DNA of 64,000 nucleotides from Nitrobacter sp039808345 (GCF_047824785.1 NZ_CP181167.1:3596001-3660000); one strand, 5' to 3'. Shown: positions 26,121 to 36,204, numbered from the stretch's first letter. The notes: generated by a model not told the origin, from the letters alone. Made by a program: numbers and translations.

Positions 26121-26143
26121 CAAGGGTGGGGGCCACTCGCCGC

Positions 26144-29100
26144 ATGTTCGCGCGTTTCGTCGACCGCCCGATCCTCGCGGGCGTCATCTCGGTGTTGATC
26201 ACGCTGATCGGAGTCGTCGCCGGTCTGACCCTTCCGGTTGCACAGTTTCCCGAGATCGCGCCGCCGGTCATCAACATCCAGGCGACGTACCCCGGCGCCA
26301 GCGCCCAGCAGTCGTACGAGGCCATCGCCATTCCAATCGAGCAGGAGGTGAACGGCGCACCGCACCTTCTCTACATCAACTCGGTGAGCAGCACCGATGG
26401 CAGCGTCAGCATCGACGCCACCTTCGCGGTTGGATCAGATCTGAACGCGGCGGCTGCCGAGGTGCTCACCCGCGCCAGCCGCGCGGAGGCCAAGTTGCCG
26501 GCGGCTGTCCGGGCGCAAGGCCTTGAGATCACGAAGAGCTCGCGGCAGCGCCTCGGCAATATCGTCCTCTACGCTGAGGACGGTGCTAACTACGACGAGC
26601 TGTTCCTCTCGAACTGGGCCGAGACGCAGGTGATCAAGCCGCTGCGCCGGGTCGATGGGATGGGGCGGATCGTGAACTTTTCCAACATGCGCTACGCCAT
26701 GCGCATCTGGCTCGACCCGGTGAAGATGGAGGCGCTGGCGATCAGCCCCTCGACCATCACCTCGGCGATCGAGCAGCAGAACGCGCAGATCACGACCGGC
26801 GTTCTCGGCAAGCAGCCGCTGAACGAATCTACCGCCTTTGAGCTGCAGCTCGTCACGCAGGGGCGCCTGCTCAAGCCCGAGGAATTCGCCAATATCCTGC
26901 TGCGCGCCAATCCCGACGGCTCGGTGGTGCGAGTGCGCGACGTCGCCCGAGTCGAACTCGGCTCCGAGCAGTACGGCGTCAGGTCGAGCTTCGACGGCCG
27001 GCCCTCGGCGACGCTCGGAATATACCAGAACCCCGACGCCAATGCCGTGGAGGTGATGGAGGGCGCGCGCGCCACCATGAAGGAGCTTGCCAAACGTTTC
27101 CCGCCGGGCCTGACCTACCGCATCGCCCTCGACCGGACCGAATTCGTGCGAGAGGCGATCGGGGAGGTAGTGCGCACTCTCTTCGAGGCGCTGATCCTCG
27201 TGGTGATCGTCACCTACCTATTCCTACAGAACTGGCGCGCGACACTCATACCAGCGATCGCGGTGCCCGTGGCGCTAGTCGGCACGTTCGGTCCGATGGC
27301 GCTTCTGGGCTTCTCCTTCAACACCCTAAGTCTGCTCGGCCTGGTGCTGGCGGTGGGCCTCGTCGTCGATGACGCGATCATCGTCGTCGAGAACACCGAG
27401 AGGCTCATGGAGGAAGGCGCCGAGCCGAAGGCTGCTTCGCGCGAGGCGGTGGAGGAGGTGGCCGGGCCCGTCATCGCGACCACCCTGGTTCTCGCCGCTC
27501 TGTTTGTTCCCGTCGCCTTCATCCCCGGGTTGACCGGCCAGCTTTACAACCAATTCGCCCTCACTATTGCGATCTCGGTTCTGATCTCAGCCGTGGTCTC
27601 CCTGACCCTCACGCCTGCGCTCTGCGGGCTGATCCTGAAGCCCCGGGCGGAGGAGGCGGAGCGATCCCGCTCGTGGTGGCGCGCGCCATTGCGCGGGTTT
27701 AACCTGGGTCTGGATCGAGCGACAGGTGGCATCGTCGCGGCGATCGGCTTCCTCAGCCGCCACCTCGTCGCCCTCGGGCTCGTCTTCGTGGCCTTTGCTG
27801 GCCTCACCGTCTGGATGACGATGCAGCGTCCCTCCGCCTTCGTACCCGACGAGGACCAGGGCTACTTCTTCGCCGACATCGCAATGCCGAAGGGCGCCTC
27901 CGTCGACCGCACGCACGCCATGGTGGAGCGAGTCGGTGCCGCCTTCCGCGAGCTCGACGCGGTCGAGCACACGATCGGCGTCTCCGGCCGAGGCATCCTT
28001 TCCGACACGGTGGCGCCCTTCTACGGCTTCCAGATCCCGACCCTGAAGCCATGGGGTCAGCGGGACAAGTCAGCCGACGAGATCATCGCCGAGATGAGCG
28101 CCCGCTTTAAATACGACCCTGACGGGCAGCTGCGCATCCTCAATCCTTCGCCGCTGCCGGGCCTCGGCTCCATCGGCGGTCTGACCCTGGAGTTTCAGGA
28201 TCGCAGCGGCACCGGCGGGATTCAGCTCGCCCAGGCTGCCAACCGCTTCCTCGAGGAGGTGACCAAGCTGCCTTCCGTCAGCCATGCCTTGCCGACGACA
28301 ACCTACGGCGTCCCTCAGCTCCACCTCGAGATCGACCGGGCGAAGGCGGAGCAGTTAGGCGTGCCTCTCCAGCGCCTGTTCGACGCGCTCGGCACCTACG
28401 TCGGCTCGTCCTTCGTTAACCTCTTCAATCGATTCGGCTACGTCTACCAAGTCTACGTACAAAGCGAGGCGAGCGGCCGGCGCACCATGGAAGACCTAGA
28501 GCGCCTGACCGTGCTCAACAATCAGGGGAAGCCGGTGCGGCTTGGCTCCGTTATCCAGGCCCGCTTCGTCAGCGGGCCGACCGCGGTCCTGTCGTACAAC
28601 ACCTATCCAGCGATCGAGGTCGCGGTCGACACGGCGCCAGGGGCGAGCTCCGGAACGGTGATCGCTGAGATCGAGCGGATCGCCGAGAAGCTGCCCTCAA
28701 ACTACGCAGTCGCGTGGACCGAGGTCGCATATCAGGAGAAGATCGCCGGCGGCTACGCACCGCTGATCTTCGGCCTGGGCGTTCTGATGATCTTCCTGCT
28801 GCTCGCCGGGCAGTACGAATCGGTTCGCCTACCCTTCGTCATTCTGCTCGCGACACCGTTAGCGATTTTCGGGGCGATCGGCTTCCTGGCTCTGCGGGAT
28901 CTTCCGCTCGACATCTTCGGGCAGGTTGGGCTCCTGCTTCTCGTCGGGCTCGCGGCCAAGAACGCGATCCTCCTCGTCGCCTTCGCGGAGGACCTGCGCC
29001 GGAACCAGGGGGAAAACCCGCTGAGGGCTGCCCAGGATGCGGCTCGGCTGCGGCTGCGCCCGATTCTGATGACCTCCTTCGCCTTCATCCTCGGCGCCGT

Positions 29101-29296
29101 GCCACTCGCCATCGCGAGCGGGGCAGGCGCGAACGCCCGGTTGTCAATGGGCACGGCGGTGATAGGCGGTCTCCTGGTGGCGACGCTGATCACTCTCTTC
29201 ATTACCCCGACCTTTTACGTCGCCGCCGAGCGGTTGCTCGGCCGAGAAAAGGAAAGCCGCCGAGAGGCTGGAGAGCGAGCCCAGCCGGGCGAATAG
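26144..29296 (+). CDS. RND efflux pump, HAE1-type inner-membrane transporter
   Basis: A 1050-residue pump starting MFARFVDRPILAGVISVLITLIG. It shows the RND pattern of TM1, a large periplasmic loop (PPVINIQATYPGASAQQSYEAIAIPIEQEVNG), and TM2-TM6 with the proton-relay GLVVDDAIIVVEN (two adjacent Asp). A second loop and TM8-12 follow, with AGQYESVRLPFVILLATPLAIFGA and GLAAKNAILLVAFAEDLR. It exports drugs or other hydrophobic compounds using proton force. A GTG at 26126 could add six residues. No outer-membrane factor or regulator is adjacent, so a TolC-type channel must come from elsewhere. Confidence 0.93.
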   Translation: MFARFVDRPILAGVISVLITLIGVVAGLTLPVAQFPEIAPPVINIQATYPGASAQQSYEAIAIPIEQEVNGAPHLLYINSVSSTDGSVSIDATFAVGSDLNAAAAEVLTRASRAEAKLPAAVRAQGLEITKSSRQRLGNIVLYAEDGANYDELFLSNWAETQVIKPLRRVDGMGRIVNFSNMRYAMRIWLDPVKMEALAISPSTITSAIEQQNAQITTGVLGKQPLNESTAFELQLVTQGRLLKPEEFANILLRANPDGSVVRVRDVARVELGSEQYGVRSSFDGRPSATLGIYQNPDANAVEVMEGARATMKELAKRFPPGLTYRIALDRTEFVREAIGEVVRTLFEALILVVIVTYLFLQNWRATLIPAIAVPVALVGTFGPMALLGFSFNTLSLLGLVLAVGLVVDDAIIVVENTERLMEEGAEPKAASREAVEEVAGPVIATTLVLAALFVPVAFIPGLTGQLYNQFALTIAISVLISAVVSLTLTPALCGLILKPRAEEAERSRSWWRAPLRGFNLGLDRATGGIVAAIGFLSRHLVALGLVFVAFAGLTVWMTMQRPSAFVPDEDQGYFFADIAMPKGASVDRTHAMVERVGAAFRELDAVEHTIGVSGRGILSDTVAPFYGFQIPTLKPWGQRDKSADEIIAEMSARFKYDPDGQLRILNPSPLPGLGSIGGLTLEFQDRSGTGGIQLAQAANRFLEEVTKLPSVSHALPTTTYGVPQLHLEIDRAKAEQLGVPLQRLFDALGTYVGSSFVNLFNRFGYVYQVYVQSEASGRRTMEDLERLTVLNNQGKPVRLGSVIQARFVSGPTAVLSYNTYPAIEVAVDTAPGASSGTVIAEIERIAEKLPSNYAVAWTEVAYQEKIAGGYAPLIFGLGVLMIFLLLAGQYESVRLPFVILLATPLAIFGAIGFLALRDLPLDIFGQVGLLLLVGLAAKNAILLVAFAEDLRRNQGENPLRAAQDAARLRLRPILMTSFAFILGAVPLAIASGAGANARLSMGTAVIGGLLVATLITLFITPTFYVAAERLLGREKESRREAGERAQPGE

Positions 29297-29585
29297 GCCG
29301 GCTTGGGCCATCCTAGGGACCGGTCGCTACGGAAGGAGAGCGGCAGCTCTGCCGGAAGTACGGTCAGAAGCGGGCGAGCGAGACGCGGTCAGAATGTGAA
29401 TGCTCGTCCAAAATGACCATCAGCATCATGGGGACCCCTTCGGCCCATTGATTTCGTTGAGCTGGATGATGGCACCCCTTGCAGATCACGGACGAGACTC
29501 ACGCCGAAACATAAGAGGCTTTGTTCCGCAGCCGTTTACATTTGACTCGCTCACTTAAATTCGTAGCATCCGGCTGAGGGATAGG
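29297..29585. other. Intergenic stretch after the pump gene
   Basis: No gene seen. The motif GATTTCGTTGAGCTGG at about 29448 resembles GATATCGTTGAGCTGG at about 8376 near amn, each following CTTC-GCCC. They may be shared ends of a lost element. No clear terminator is visible. Confidence 0.3.
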
Positions 29586-30056
29586 TTACGCCTCTTCGCG
29601 CTTGATGATCGATATATTCCCGTCATTTTCGAGAATGGCGTATCGGATATCGGTGATATTGGCGCATCCTTCGGCTCGCATCGCCTCCGTCAGCTCCGAT
29701 ATTGTCACCCGTTCGCTGCGCATCGCCTGCTGCAAGCATCGGCCGTGGCGCACGAGAACCTTCGGCGTTCCTTCCAAGAGGCGGGAAGCGCGTTTGTATC
29801 TCCAACACAAGTAATTCACCGCTTGCGCAAGCGCGACGAGAGTACCCGCCGAAATGAGCCCCCCGACGAGCGAGTTATCGTCGCCGACCATTGAGTTCTG
29901 CACGGTCTCGCTCAGGATGAGAAGAACGACCAGGTCGAACGGCGACAGCTCGCCGGCATGCTTCTTACCCATCCAGCGGATCAGAACGAACAGAAATGCA
30001 TATACGACGGTCGCGCGAACGACGTGCTCGCCGGCCGACAGAGACATATCAAACAT
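29586..30056 (-). CDS. DUF421 (YetF-like) membrane protein
   Basis: A 156-residue protein. Two or three transmembrane segments (VVRATVVYAFLFVLIRWMG, LSPFDLVVLLILSETVQNSM, LVGGLISAGTLVALAQAVNYL) precede a cytosolic beta-rich DUF421/YetF domain (LLEGTPKVLVRHGRCLQQAM...TDIRYAILENDGNISII). The family signature KKHAGELSPFDLVVL is present. B. subtilis YetF-type proteins have poorly defined roles. ATG 30056 follows AGGA six bases upstream. It is divergent from nothing obvious and sits next to another membrane-protein gene. Confidence 0.88.
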   Translation of the reverse strand: MFDMSLSAGEHVVRATVVYAFLFVLIRWMGKKHAGELSPFDLVVLLILSETVQNSMVGDDNSLVGGLISAGTLVALAQAVNYLCWRYKRASRLLEGTPKVLVRHGRCLQQAMRSERVTISELTEAMRAEGCANITDIRYAILENDGNISIIKREEA

Positions 30057-30160
30057 AGAGAGTCCTATCCGATCAGAACCATCAATCCGACGCAATCGCT
30101 ATCTGGCTCAGATTGTTACATCGCCCTACAGCCTGCGAGGGCAGCACCGTCGTAGCACGA

Positions 30161-30763
30161 TCATGAGCGGACTCGTCGTTGGCTCGCCCACCAAACGAGA
30201 CCACTGACAGCAATGATCACAATGACGAGCCCCGTGAGCAGCAAGCGCGACTGCTGCAGCCACGCCAGACTCGGGGTGGCCACGAACAAGGCGCCGCCCA
30301 CGGCCGATATCTGCCAAGCTTTGGCCTGCACCCCCGCGACAAAGGTCCCCAACGCCAGGAGCGTCATCATCGAAAGGGATGTTGCATTGACATTAAAGAC
30401 CCCTTGAATCCCCTCGTTGAAAAGTAAAAAGATGGAGAACAAGACCGCACACCAATCCAGTATAAGCCTGAATATGAGATCTAGGCGCTCGCGAGGAGTT
30501 GCGAATTGCCTCCAGCCAGACACGATGGACGTGGCAGCAAAAACCGGTGTTAGGGTCACCCAGTAAATTACGGAGAACTGAAAAACCACGCCCGTAAGAA
30601 CTAACAAAAGCATCGAAATATACGGGAAGTCGTGCCGAAGCCAACGTAGTAATGGATGCCCCTGCACGTTGGCGGTCTCGTGGCTCGCTTCAATTTCGCC
30701 CGGCGCCGCCCCCTCGCCTTGAGCTTCATCGTGTGTCGGGATCACTCTTTTGACCACATCCAT
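30161..30763 (-). CDS. Membrane protein of unknown function
   Basis: A 200-residue protein. An acidic N-terminal tail (DEAQGEGAAPGEIEASHE) is followed by about five hydrophobic segments: ISMLLLVLTGVVFQFSVIYWV, LILDWCAVLFSIFLLF, ATSLSMMTLLALGTFVAGV, ISAVGGALFVATPSLAWL, LLLTGLVIVIIAVSGLVWW. I do not recognise a named family. The frame is open up to 31003, but the upstream part has no membrane-protein character; ATG 30763 (MDVVKRV) is the likely start. Confidence 0.7.
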   Translation of the reverse strand: MDVVKRVIPTHDEAQGEGAAPGEIEASHETANVQGHPLLRWLRHDFPYISMLLLVLTGVVFQFSVIYWVTLTPVFAATSIVSGWRQFATPRERLDLIFRLILDWCAVLFSIFLLFNEGIQGVFNVNATSLSMMTLLALGTFVAGVQAKAWQISAVGGALFVATPSLAWLQQSRLLLTGLVIVIIAVSGLVWWASQRRVRS

Positions 30764-31069
30764 GGTTGCTGCATCCCAGATGGCATCAATGGCGTCGCCG
30801 CCGTTGAGCCTCGCTGCTGGCAGATCAGACCTACCCACGCTTGAACACTTCGAAGGAAGACGCCGGGGTAGGCGAAATCGTTCCGGTGTCTCTGCAGCAT
30901 TGGCGATCCGTCGGTCCTGATCCGTTGACTGGCTCAAGCTCAAAATGCCGGGTCGCACGCTCCTCACAGAGCTCCTGTGCCTTGGCGCTCGGGACTGTCT
31001 CAACCGACGGCAAAGTTACCCCGCTGGGTTGGTTGGTTGGGCGCGACTTGCGAACTGAAATCTCTTGCC

Positions 31070-32578
31070 CTACCGGCTATCTGGTAGCGCCATAGCGAGG
31101 GGCTTTGTCGCCGGTCCGTGGATCACCTCACCGTTCAGGTCGAACCGGGAACCGTGGCATGGGCAATCCCAGGTCCGGTCGGTTTCATTCCAGCCCACTA
31201 AGCAGCCCATATGCGTGCAGACGGAAGAAACGGCATGAACACGACCCTGCTCGTCCTTGAAGGCAGCGACGTTCTGACCGTCTATTTTCATGATCGCTGC
31301 TTCGCCGGGGGCTAGCTCATCGAAAGATTTTGGTTTGCGAGACAGATAGCCGCTCACCAATTGGGCCGCGACTTCGGCATTCTCCCTCACGAACTGAGGC
31401 CCTCCGGCAATAGGCTTCACGCGCGTGGCGTCGAATACTTTCAACCACTCATTCTCCTTACCGGTGGCGAGATCGGCCAAGATCATGCCTGCAGCCGTGC
31501 CATTGGTTATGCCCCATGCATCGAATCCCGTGGCGACGAGATAACCGTCCCCGATCGATGACGACCAGCCGATGAAAGGAGCGTTGTCCATTGAAGAATA
31601 ATCTTCATTGACCCAACGGTACTCTATCGGCCCGGCATCGAAATTCGATGTCAGCCAATGTTCGATATCCTGAAAATACTTACGCTCATCATCGGTATGG
31701 CCGGGCTTGAAGCTCGTACCTGCGACGATACCGTAAACGTCGCCGTTCTGCTGCGTGTGGGTTCGGATTGAATGGCTTGGTTGCTCGACGTTGATGTACA
31801 TGCCGTTCGGCGCACGGCTAATTCTGGCTGCGATGACCGGCTCCGCCTGAGGATAGGCGAGGGCGTAGTAACCGCCGACCTGTTCCAATGGCAGATGCGT
31901 GGCCATAACGACATAGCGAGCCGTCACGCTGCCCCGATCAGTAACCACGCGGGCCGGATCCCAATCAACGACCCGGCTATCTTCAAAGACATGGCACCTG
32001 TCACCGGGAATCGTCTTCGCTAATCCGGCAATGTATTTGGTCGGATGAAACTGGGCCTGATTGTCAAAACGGATCGCTGCGAGAATATCGAAGGGAAGGC
32101 CCGTTTGGTTAACCAGTGACGCTGGAAGTCCGAGGCGCTGCGCGACCTCCACCTCCTTCTCGATCTTCGAGACGTAGGTTCTGTCTCGTGTATAGGTGTA
32201 GGCAGATTTGGTCTCAATATCGCAGTCGATGCCATAATGAGCGGCGAGGCTACGAATTTTTCGAATAGCGCTTTCCTGGGCGCCGGCATATAGACGCGCG
32301 CGATCTTCCCCGAACTTCTGCTCAAGTGTTTGATAAATGATGCTGTGCTGGGATGTGATCTTGGCAGTAGATTTTCCGGTCACCTGGCGGCCTACGCGGC
32401 GTGCTTCGATCACCGCGACGGCCTGACCCATGTCTTTGAGCATCCGTGCGGTTGTAATCCCCACGATCCCACCACCGATAATGGCGACGTCAGCATTCAC
32501 GTCTCCGAAAAGACGCGGAAAAGCTGTCGCTGCCGCTGTCTCATTCCAGTAGGTACGGTTCTCGGGAGTGTGGGTCAT
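31070..32578 (-). CDS. FAD-dependent oxidoreductase with C-terminal Rieske [2Fe-2S] domain
   Basis: A 502-residue protein. A DAO-type FAD domain has the dinucleotide loop VAIIGGGIVGITTARML near residue 32 and the GWSSSIGDGYLVATGFDAWGITNGTAAG C-terminal FAD stretch. The last 80 residues form a Rieske domain with both cluster motifs, CTHMGCLVGW and CPCHGSRFD, and GEVIHGPATKPL. This fusion is a known group in proteobacteria; the substrate is unknown, and dehydrogenation of an amine-type compound is a guess from DAO relatives. ATG 32578 is preceded by TCTGGAGATGAAA. It is a single gene on the minus strand. Confidence 0.9.
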   Translation of the reverse strand: MTHTPENRTYWNETAAATAFPRLFGDVNADVAIIGGGIVGITTARMLKDMGQAVAVIEARRVGRQVTGKSTAKITSQHSIIYQTLEQKFGEDRARLYAGAQESAIRKIRSLAAHYGIDCDIETKSAYTYTRDRTYVSKIEKEVEVAQRLGLPASLVNQTGLPFDILAAIRFDNQAQFHPTKYIAGLAKTIPGDRCHVFEDSRVVDWDPARVVTDRGSVTARYVVMATHLPLEQVGGYYALAYPQAEPVIAARISRAPNGMYINVEQPSHSIRTHTQQNGDVYGIVAGTSFKPGHTDDERKYFQDIEHWLTSNFDAGPIEYRWVNEDYSSMDNAPFIGWSSSIGDGYLVATGFDAWGITNGTAAGMILADLATGKENEWLKVFDATRVKPIAGGPQFVRENAEVAAQLVSGYLSRKPKSFDELAPGEAAIMKIDGQNVAAFKDEQGRVHAVSSVCTHMGCLVGWNETDRTWDCPCHGSRFDLNGEVIHGPATKPLAMALPDSR

Positions 32579-33206
32579 TTTCATCTCCAGAAGCCCCAAC
32601 AATAACAACACAAAGTTTGTTGGCTCCGGACTGAAACGGTTGATGATTCTCTTCGTTCCGTCCCGATCTTCACTGACAGTCTCGCGGTTCGCCATCGCAG
32701 CTGAAAGGGTTGCCACAGACGTAATAAGCGAGCGGGAACGTCTCATCCTGCACTTGGCGCTACTATTCATCTGGATCAGCCTCGAGCTCCGAGAGCCAGG
32801 GTGACCAAATCATGTTCTGGAAGGAGACATGTCAATCGGCCCTTTAATTGCGGGTTGTTGTCAACTCTCTTTTTGAAGCCATTCGGCAAAGTGGTAACGC
32901 TCGGCCCGACGGAGCAGGTCCGGGTTGCGCAGACGGGGCGAGCGCGGCTGGTGGATCGATAGCCAACTCGTATAGTGGGCCGATTAGCTGTCACCTGGCT
33001 TCAATGCGATCAGTTGCCCGTCGCTGGGGTCATGGTCCTTTCCGAGGTCGCAAGCGCCTCATGATGATGTCCGGATCGGGCGCCTCATCGTTTGCAACGG
33101 GGTGCGGACGAGCCGCCACCAGCCGATTGACCGAGGTCACCACGACCACCGTCCCAGCGGGACATCGCCAGCCCGGCGGACCGGGCCAGGAACTTGCAAA
33201 ATAAGG
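32579..33206. other. Stretch without a recognised gene
   Basis: About 630 bp between the oxidoreductase and the IS110 element. The first 240 bp are probably the oxidoreductase promoter region. The rest probably includes the non-coding right end of IS110. Open frames here (for example 32848-33204 plus) have an alanine/glycine/arginine-rich make-up typical of non-coding GC-rich DNA. Confidence 0.35.
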
Positions 33207-34232
33207 TCAGGCCGGCGCGTTGCCCCAGTCGAATGATGTGCCGTCGACCCAGATGCAGTGGAGGATGACAGCGATCTTGCGGGCGATAGCAACCTTTGCC
33301 TTTTTCATGCCGATCCGCTTCGCAAGTTTCATACCCCAGGCTTTGAGGGAGGACCATTTCTTTGTTCGATAAAGCAGAACGGTCGCCGCCTCGTAAAGGT
33401 ACGTTCGGAGGAGCCTGTCGCCCCATCGGGATATCTTGCCACTAGTGTCAGTCTCACCAGATTGGTTGCGCCGAGGTGTGAGGCCGAGATAGGCGCCGAC
33501 TGTCGAGGCCGATCGGAAGCGAGACGGGTCATCGATCGTATGGCGGAACGTCAAGGCGGTGACCACGCCGACACCAGGAACTGTCATCAGGCGACGCGTC
33601 GTCTCGTCCGACTTCGCCAATCGGCGGACCTCGTCGTCAAATTTGCTTTGCTGCTGGCAGATGAGTTCATGAATCGACAAGAGCGGCGCGATCACGCTGA
33701 GGAGTTGATGATCTTCGCCCAATAGCTCGCCAACCTGGTTACGGAACTGTTGGCCAATGGCGCGAGGGAATAGCAACCCACACTCCTTGATCAGACTGCG
33801 GACCTGGTTCTCGATATCCCGGCGTATGGACACAAGGCGGAATCGCGCCACGAGGATAGCTCGAACCTTCTGGCTCTTCTCACTCTTGATTTTGACTTCT
33901 CGAAACCAACCAACCCGCACCAGTTCGGCAAGGCCCCGAGCATCGTTCTGATCGCTTTTGTTCATGCGGACCGATAGTGCTGCGTGTGCATGCCTTGCAT
34001 CGATGCAAACGACGGGGAGTTCGACCCTACGAAGCTCATGCCAAAGCCAGCTCGCCATTGCGCCCGTCTCAAAGCCGATACGCTCCGCCAGTGGCGCATG
34101 TTTACGAAGTAACTTTGACAGATCTCCAGGATGAGACTTGGCCTTTCCTTCAAAAATTGCTTCACCCGTCTCATTGACTACGCAAACCGCAGTCTCTCTC
34201 TGCGAGACATCTAGCCCGACGTATTGCCGCAT
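33207..34232 (-). CDS. IS110-family transposase
   Basis: A 341-residue DEDD recombinase: YVGLDVSQRETAVCVVNE, RIGFETGAMASWLWHEL, MNKSDQNDARGLAELVRVG, then the C-terminal domain with LMTVPGVGVVTALTFRHTIDDP, YLGLTPRRNQSGETDTSGKISRWGDRLLRTYLYEAA. The sequence is only distantly related to the two IS1111-group transposases in this window. Its start has GGAGGAG upstream. The element ends are not obvious. A bridge RNA would be expected in the flanking non-coding DNA, part of which (left end) may reach into the 34233-34352 region. Confidence 0.9.
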   Translation of the reverse strand: MRQYVGLDVSQRETAVCVVNETGEAIFEGKAKSHPGDLSKLLRKHAPLAERIGFETGAMASWLWHELRRVELPVVCIDARHAHAALSVRMNKSDQNDARGLAELVRVGWFREVKIKSEKSQKVRAILVARFRLVSIRRDIENQVRSLIKECGLLFPRAIGQQFRNQVGELLGEDHQLLSVIAPLLSIHELICQQQSKFDDEVRRLAKSDETTRRLMTVPGVGVVTALTFRHTIDDPSRFRSASTVGAYLGLTPRRNQSGETDTSGKISRWGDRLLRTYLYEAATVLLYRTKKWSSLKAWGMKLAKRIGMKKAKVAIARKIAVILHCIWVDGTSFDWGNAPA

Positions 34233-34352
34233 GACAGCTCCTCCGAATCGTTTGATTGCGAGAGGTAGACGATAACGGAGCTCTCGTGCCCGAGCGCTGA
34301 CCGCAATTACGCCATCGTTCGCAAATTTGACCCCGTATCGGCGTTCAATTTT

Positions 34353-36006
34353 GGCTCTGTCGCAGCTTTGGTGCAGCTCGAATTATTCTGCGCCGATTAG
34401 TCTGGCCTGAAGGAGATCGATGTTGCCGCGGCCATACATCTGACGTCTGACGAGCTTGAGGCGTGTGATTTGGCCTTCGGTCTGTCCGTTGGACCAGGGC
34501 GAAGTGATTGCCGCCCGAACCGCCGCTTCATCCCTGACGACGCCGCTCGCGAACGAGGCGACGAGACTGATGCGGGCGCGCTCGATCCATGGAATGAGCC
34601 CTTCCTCAGCCTTGCGCCGGATCATCGCGTGGAATTCGGCGATGAGGTCGCGGGCCTCAACCAAGGTCGGTACGCCAGCCTCGATCGCTGCGATCGTGAC
34701 GGTTTCCGCTTTCGTCAACAAGTCCCGCCCGATCGTCATAAGGCGCGCGATCGTTCTGGCTGACGGAATCCGCTGAAGGCTTTGCGCGTCGGCCCTTTCA
34801 GCCCGTCGTCTGCGGGCTGCCCACTCGCTGATGACGCGAAGCGAGCCTCGGAAGCCTCGCGCCTTCAGGCGGCGCCAAAGTTCAGCTCCGTTTCGAGAGC
34901 CGGACGCCCACTGATCGTCGAGCCATGCCAAATGCAGGTCCAACGAACTTTGTCGAGTCCGGAAGACATCATTGCGCTCGCCGCGGATCACCTGCCGTAC
35001 CAGCTTCCTGCTATGGCCAGTCAGGCGCACCATCTGCTTGATCGATTTGCCGTTCTTCGACAAAGTCAGGATGGCCGCATCGATCTCCTCGCGGCGCAGA
35101 TAGCCCTCATATTGGAGGCGCTCGGCGGCTGTGAGCAGCTTGGGATCGATCGTGGTCGCACCAATGACGGTGCGGATCTGTCGCATCGATTTGCGGACGG
35201 CGTCGAGGAAGGCTCGACTGGCGTTCTCCATCAGATGCCAACGATCTGCCACCTGTACCGCGTGCGGCAAAGCCTTTGCTGCGGCTTCGCCATATCCTCC
35301 ACCACGGTCACGGGCGACGATCGCGATCGTGGGATGAGCAGCGAGCCACGCCTGGGCGGTTGCGGATTCCCGATCCGGCAGCAGGGTGACAATCCGGTGC
35401 TTTTCCAGGTTGCAGATGATGCTGGCGTACCGGTGATTGCGCCGCCAGGCCCAATCATCGATGCCGATAACCCTGAGCGGGTCGGCCGGCGGACGGCTAC
35501 GGCGTCGGACCACGCGCAGGAGCGTGTCTTTGCTCACCGGCAGCATCAGCCGTTTTGCGAAGCCTGCCGCTGGTCGACCACCAAGCGCCAGACCGAGGTG
35601 ATGAACGATAGAGTCCAGCCTCGCCGTGCGTCGCGCTGATGGAGCCAACACCCCCTCGGCGAAGCGCTCAGTGAAGATATGGCGCCCGCACAGGATGGCA
35701 TCGCAGCGGAAGCGGCGGGCGATTACCAGGAGCTGTACGATCCGCCCCGCGAGTGGAAGATCGGTCACGCGGCGTCGATAGCGGCTATGGACACGTCGCG
35801 AAACCGTTCCGCACGATGGGCACAGACCAATGCTTCCGGACGCCCGGACCACAACAATGGCCTTATCACCCTCGTAGTACGCACTCTCTACAACAAACCC
35901 ACGCGGCACCAGACTGGAGCGGTGGAGTGCTTGCTGCATGGCGCTGATTCTCTTCCAATCAAAACACCAGACATCCCCCAAACTGCACCAAAAGTGAGTC
36001 AGAGCC
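34353..36006 (-). mobile_element. ISL3-family insertion sequence
   Basis: The inverted ends are GGCTCTGTCGCAGCTTTGGT at 34353 and, read inward from 36006, GGCTCTGACTCACTTTTGGT, both continuing GCAG. AATTTT lies directly outside both ends, which fits most of an 8-bp target duplication with slippage. The flanks outside, ATCGGCGT on the left and ACGCCGAT on the right, are complementary, so the element sits in the middle of a palindrome-like site. Confidence 0.85.
34383..35939 (-). CDS. ISL3-family transposase
   Basis: A 518-residue protein. The N-terminal zinc-binding region (GLCPSCGTVSRRVHSRYRRRVTDLPLAGR...RRFRCDAILCGRHIFTERF) is followed by HTH and the DDE core with IGIDDWAWRRNHRYASIICNLEKHRIV, VARDRGGGYGEAA, VADRWHLMENASRAFL and the C-terminal SNGQTEGQITRLKLVRRQMYGRG. 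All ISL3 signatures are present and the frame is intact. ATG 35939 is chosen from the family N terminus (MQQALHRSSLVPRGF). Confidence 0.93.
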   Translation of the reverse strand: MQQALHRSSLVPRGFVVESAYYEGDKAIVVVRASGSIGLCPSCGTVSRRVHSRYRRRVTDLPLAGRIVQLLVIARRFRCDAILCGRHIFTERFAEGVLAPSARRTARLDSIVHHLGLALGGRPAAGFAKRLMLPVSKDTLLRVVRRRSRPPADPLRVIGIDDWAWRRNHRYASIICNLEKHRIVTLLPDRESATAQAWLAAHPTIAIVARDRGGGYGEAAAKALPHAVQVADRWHLMENASRAFLDAVRKSMRQIRTVIGATTIDPKLLTAAERLQYEGYLRREEIDAAILTLSKNGKSIKQMVRLTGHSRKLVRQVIRGERNDVFRTRQSSLDLHLAWLDDQWASGSRNGAELWRRLKARGFRGSLRVISEWAARRRRAERADAQSLQRIPSARTIARLMTIGRDLLTKAETVTIAAIEAGVPTLVEARDLIAEFHAMIRRKAEEGLIPWIERARISLVASFASGVVRDEAAVRAAITSPWSNGQTEGQITRLKLVRRQMYGRGNIDLLQARLIGAE

Positions 36007-36204
36007 AATTTTGGACGCCGATCCCCCGGCTTAGAGGGTCAATATTGCAGGCCGAATGACAGGAGCGACGCGGGGTCGAACGCCAAGAGCGATAAAAAAG
36101 AGACGACAATTGCCAATCTAGGCGACACTCGCGGACCGAGGTCGTTGAAGGCTGGCGGCAATCTGGTTCGAGGCCACGTCACTTCGCTCGTTGATCGATG
36201 TCAT

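Noticed and set aside
34383..36008. Start of the ISL3 transposase at 36008
   Set aside because: The first 23 residues lie across the terminal inverted repeat and match no family sequence; ATG 35939 fits the known N terminus.
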